Shown here piece after piece: positions 4,800-7,344 of a stretch of 7,344 bases of DNA. Each line of letters begins with the position of its first letter. The stretch's first letter is position 1. Origin of the DNA: Candidatus Bipolaricaulota bacterium (GTDB taxonomy: Bacteria > Bipolaricaulota > Bipolaricaulia > Bipolaricaulales > Bipolaricaulaceae); assembly GCA_021163465.1 (NCBI GenBank), contig JAGGWU010000037.1, positions 1 to 7,344 on the forward strand. The letters run 5' to 3'. The notes beneath the pieces were generated by a model. The model was not told where the DNA came from, searched no databases, and was given only the letters and a program-made list of their open reading frames with translations. A program made the translations under genes and the position numbers.

Positions 4800-6758
4800 T
4801 CACGAGCTTTCCTTCGCCGCACTGGCCTCCGCCACGATCTTCTCTTGCAGTTGCGCGGGCACGAAATCGTAGCGGAGGAACTCCATCTGGAAGGTGGCCC
4901 GCCCCTGGGTCATGGATTTGAGGTCCAGGGCGTAGGAGAGGAGCTCGGCCAGCGGGACCTCCGCCTTCACCACCGTTTTTCCGTCCTGGGACTCCATCCC
5001 CAGGACCTTCCCGCGCCGGGCATTGAGGTCGGAGATGATATCCCCGGTGAAGGCCTCGGGCGCCGTCACGGTGAGGAGCATGATGGGCTCAAGGAGGGCG
5101 GGATCCGCCTTCTCCGCCGCCAGCTTGAACGCTTGGCGTGCGGCGATCTTGAAGGAGAGCTCCGAGGAGTCTACCGGGTGGTACATCCCGTAGAAGACCA
5201 CCGCCTTGATATCCACCATCGGGTAGCCGGCGAGCACCCCTTCCTGCATCGCCTCCCGCACTCCCTTCTCCACCCCGGGGATGAACTGCTGCGGGATGAC
5301 ACCGCCCTTTGTCTCGTCCAAGAACTGGAACCCCTCGCCCCGGGGAAGGGGTTCGATGCGGAGGTGCACTTCCCCGAACTGCCCGTGGCCGCCGGTCTGC
5401 TTCTTGTGTCGGTATTGGGCCGTGGCCTGCTTTCTTATCGTCTCGAGGTACGGGATCTTGGGGATGCGAAGCTCCACCTCTACGTTGTAGCGGTTCTTCA
5501 AGCGCTCCCGCACCACATCGAGCTGCACATCGCCCATTCCGGACAAGATCGCTTCCTTGGTGACGTTGTCGCGCTCGAACTTCAACGTTGCCTTGGTGGT
5601 GACGACCTCGCGCAGGGCGGTGGAAAGTTTCTCCTCATCCCCCTGGGACTTAGGATAGACGGCCCGGGAAAAGACCGGTTTGGGGAACGGGGGTTCGGGG
5701 AAGGGTTCCGCACCCTCTACGGCGATGGTGTCTCCTAGGGCGATATCCTCGAGCTTCCCCAAGGCGGCGATATCTCCCGCTGCGGCCTTTCCGGACTTTT
5801 CGAGCTTGGTGCCCCTGAGGGTATAGATATCCCGGAGCTGCACCTTATTCCCGGTGCGAAGGTGCACCCAAGCGTTCCCCTCCGAAAGCTCCCCTCCGGT
5901 CACCCGTACGAAGGCGATACGACCCAGATACGGATCGGAAAGGATATTAAACGCCCAGAGCCGGGGCCTTTCCTCCGGCGCAGGCGCCGGGGCCAAGGCC
6001 CGCAGGGCGTCCAAGAGCTCGGGGATCCCGATTCCGCTTTCGGCGGACCCCCAAAGTACGGGGACGAACGTTCCCTCGGAGACCCCTTTGGCCAAGGCGG
6101 AGGCGAGTTCCCCGGGGGAGATCTCCTCGTCGCTCAAGAACTTCTCCGCCAGGGCATCGTCCAGGGAAGCGATCTCCTCGACAAGTTGGGCCTTCAGCTC
6201 CTCGACGTGCCCCGCTACGTCTTCCGGGATCGTGGCTTTTCCTTTGGGCCCCCTGATCTCCCCGGTTAGGAGGTCGACGACCCCCACGAGTTCGCCGTTT
6301 TCCTTTAAGGGCCACTGAATGGGCCAGAATTTCGCGTTCAGGCCTTCCCGCAGGGAATCCAAGACCTTATCGGGATCGGCCTCCGGCCGGTCCATCATGT
6401 TCGTGAAAACCATCACGGGCTTCCCGGCCTTGGCGATGACCTCCCAGGCCTGTTCCGTGACCACCTCCACGGGCTTTTCCCCGTGGACCACCAAAACCAC
6501 CAGATCCGCGGTATAGGTGGCCTTTATGGTTTCCTCGATGAACTCGCCGAGCCCTGGGGCCACGAGGAGGTTAAGTTTGGTGTCCTTCCAACTGCAAGAG
6601 CAGACGGCGAGATCGATGGAATAACCCCGCCTTTTTTCCTCGGGGGAGGAGTCGAGCTGGATCTCCTTCTCCCCGGCTTGCTCCAGGAGCTTAGCCGCGA
6701 GCGTCGTCTTTCCGGAGCCAGAATGACCTACGAAACCGACATTCCGAGTATGCCCCAT
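4800..6758 (-). CDS. Elongation factor G-like translational GTPase (EF-G-2 type), with degenerate G3 and G4 motifs
   Basis: This 652-residue paralogue of EF-G belongs to the second EF-G-like group seen in Thermus. It has the P-loop GHSGSGKT (11-18), the switch I substitute EEKRRGYSIDLAVCSC (40-55), G5 SA (238-239), domain II (about 266-350), domain III (about 360-432), domain IV (about 435-550, with QTGGHGQFGEV and MYHPVDSSEL) and domain V (about 553-630, with GDIISDLNARRGKVLGME). G3 reads VAPGL (66-70) where EF-G has DTPGH, so the motif Asp and the His needed for GTP hydrolysis are replaced. G4 reads NMMD (120-123) instead of NKxD. GTP may be bound weakly or hydrolysed poorly. The frame stays open to 6893, but I chose the ATG at 6758. 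Family homology starts at MGHTRNVGFVGH, a promoter lies at 6792-6820, and a G-rich stretch precedes it; ATG 6764 is an alternative. It is the first gene of an operon with the CBS-ACT and YjbQ genes. Confidence 0.92.
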   Translation of the reverse strand: MGHTRNVGFVGHSGSGKTTLAAKLLEQAGEKEIQLDSSPEEKRRGYSIDLAVCSCSWKDTKLNLLVAPGLGEFIEETIKATYTADLVVLVVHGEKPVEVVTEQAWEVIAKAGKPVMVFTNMMDRPEADPDKVLDSLREGLNAKFWPIQWPLKENGELVGVVDLLTGEIRGPKGKATIPEDVAGHVEELKAQLVEEIASLDDALAEKFLSDEEISPGELASALAKGVSEGTFVPVLWGSAESGIGIPELLDALRALAPAPAPEERPRLWAFNILSDPYLGRIAFVRVTGGELSEGNAWVHLRTGNKVQLRDIYTLRGTKLEKSGKAAAGDIAALGKLEDIALGDTIAVEGAEPFPEPPFPKPVFSRAVYPKSQGDEEKLSTALREVVTTKATLKFERDNVTKEAILSGMGDVQLDVVRERLKNRYNVEVELRIPKIPYLETIRKQATAQYRHKKQTGGHGQFGEVHLRIEPLPRGEGFQFLDETKGGVIPQQFIPGVEKGVREAMQEGVLAGYPMVDIKAVVFYGMYHPVDSSELSFKIAARQAFKLAAEKADPALLEPIMLLTVTAPEAFTGDIISDLNARRGKVLGMESQDGKTVVKAEVPLAELLSYALDLKSMTQGRATFQMEFLRYDFVPAQLQEKIVAEASAAKESS

Positions 6759-6791
6759 CCACATCACCCCGATCGAAGCGAATTCCTGCGG

Positions 6792-6820
6792 AGTATATCC
6801 ACAGCCTAGCCCTAGGGCAA
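6792..6820 (-). promoter_or_regulatory. Sigma70-type promoter of the EF-G-like operon
   Basis: On the minus strand, TTGCCC (6820-6815) and TATACT (6797-6792) are separated by exactly 17 bases. Four of six -35 bases and five of six -10 bases match consensus. Transcription would begin near 6785, leaving about 27 untranslated bases before the ATG at 6758. This argues against the 45-residue upstream extension being translated. Confidence 0.65.
6809..6818. repeat. 10-base perfect palindrome GCCCTAGGGC over the -35 region
   Basis: The palindrome covers part of the -35 box and the spacer of the EF-G-like promoter, where a repressor dimer could block RNA polymerase. A related, imperfect motif, GCTAACCCTGG, lies just upstream at 6823-6833. 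It could equally be part of the end of the neighbouring transposon remnant. No transcription factor can be named. Confidence 0.3.
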
Positions 6821-6838
6821 AAGCTAACCCTGGCCCTG

Positions 6839-7344
6839 TTAAAAACATCCGTCTATGATGAGGTTGTGGAGCCAAGCGAAGGTCCAAAGCCACCTCATCA
6901 AGCTGTCCAAGCCTTTCTTTGTGGGGAAATAGCGGTCGAAGTCCTTGATCCTCTATTTGAGGAACTCCCCGAAGAAACCCTCAATCACCGACCGCTCCCC
7001 TCCCCGAACTACCCTCCAGGTAATCTTTCCCTCCACCTGCCAGAAGGAGAAGGCCGCCCACAACCAACCTCCATCGGTGATCACAAGCTTCGGCCACTGC
7101 CCGTATGTCCCCACCAAATGCTCCAAGAAGGCGTTGGTGTTGGCTTCGTCCCTCACAAAGATGTAATAGGCCAACACATCGTGACCCCCTTAGAGGCCCA
7201 GATCACCGCCACCTCGTCCAAGAGTACCACAGGAAACGCTGCGAACTCATCTGGAAGATCCAACCCAGCTCCCGCAGCCTCTCCATCGGCGTCCTCCCCT
7301 CCATCCCCGCCCCGAAATGGGGACGCTCCACGTTGTAATACCAC
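6839..7344 (-). pseudogene. Decayed transposase remnant(s), possibly two elements joined
   Basis: Three minus-strand frames each carry a piece of transposase-like sequence. From the right edge, one frame reads WYYNVERPHFGAGMEGRTP and MERLRELGW, the typical end of an integrase-core (rve) transposase. A second frame takes over near 7255 with LPDEFAAFPVVLLDEVAVIW. A third starts near 7180 with VLAYYIFVRDEANTNAFLEH, PKLVITDGGWLW and GERSVIEGFFGEFLK. It then meets a TAG (6955-6953), and homologous-looking sequence continues as RIKDFDRYFPTKKG and LMRWLWTF to a TAA at 6841-6839. The third segment matches the second half of IS6/IS240-like DDE transposases, with D (VITD) and E (SVIE) in place and a candidate first D in VVLLDE. 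Frame changes plus an internal stop mean no functional enzyme is made. The join of an rve-type end to an IS240-like part suggests a mosaic or nested insertion. No terminal inverted repeats or target duplication could be identified. Confidence 0.75.

Noticed and set aside
4845..5738. Open frame of 297 codons on the plus strand opposite the EF-G-like gene
   Set aside because: It is antisense to well-conserved EF-G domains III-V, with biased composition and no family features.
6759..6893. 45-residue N-terminal extension of the EF-G-like protein
   Set aside because: Family homology starts at the ATG at 6758, and a good promoter sits inside the extension, so it is not expected to be translated.
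1..7344. CRISPR array, rRNA or tRNA genes, toxin-antitoxin or phage genes
   Set aside because: I looked for regular spaced repeats, clover-leaf signatures and typical gene families on both strands and saw none.

Overview
This window comes from a GC-rich bacterial chromosome, most likely from a thermophile. The strongest clue is an intact ttuB-ttuA pair, which makes 2-thioribothymidine at tRNA position 54, followed directly by trmI, which makes 1-methyladenosine at position 58. Together these are the classic heat-stabilising T-loop modifications known from Thermus. The second elongation factor G-like protein and the CBS-ACT protein also fit Thermus, Bipolaricaulota/Acetothermia or Chloroflexi-like thermophiles. 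The sequence alone does not settle the phylum.

Layout. (1) Positions 1-1354, minus strand: a beta-eliminating lyase. Its active-site residues mark it as a tryptophanase rather than a tyrosine phenol-lyase. The last few C-terminal codons lie outside the window. (2) Positions 1355-1573: a divergent intergenic region. It holds a headless but still codon-biased C-terminal fragment that looks like a cyclophilin-fold protein, plus candidate promoters pointing both ways. (3) Positions 1574-3710, plus strand: a tightly packed operon ttuB, ttuA, trmI and an unrecognised 87-residue protein. Gaps or overlaps are +1, -17 and -4 bases, so translational coupling is likely. The first gene appears leaderless. 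(4) Positions 3711-3838: a short convergent gap with one weak hairpin. (5) Positions 6758-3839, minus strand: a second packed operon with an EF-G-like translational GTPase, a CBS-CBS-ACT protein and a YjbQ-family protein. It is driven by a good sigma70-type promoter at 6792-6820. (6) Positions 6839-7344, minus strand: a decayed transposase remnant in several frames with an internal stop, running off the right edge.

How the genes relate. The plus-strand operon is a tRNA T-loop maturation unit. TtuB carries sulfur as a C-terminal thiocarboxylate, TtuA transfers it to ribothymidine 54, and TrmI methylates A58, which pairs with position 54. The fourth gene is a natural candidate for an accessory factor. 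The minus-strand operon pairs a ribosome-associated factor, whose GTP-binding motifs are partly degenerate, with a probable small-ligand sensor and a conserved enzyme of unclear role. The E1-like activating enzyme and the rhodanese/cysteine desulfurase that TtuB needs are not encoded here.

I see no obviously new defence or mobile system. The most notable items are the coupled 87-residue protein, the degenerate G3/G4 motifs of the EF-G-like protein, the headless fragment beside tnaA, and the mosaic transposase remnant next to the EF-G-like promoter.
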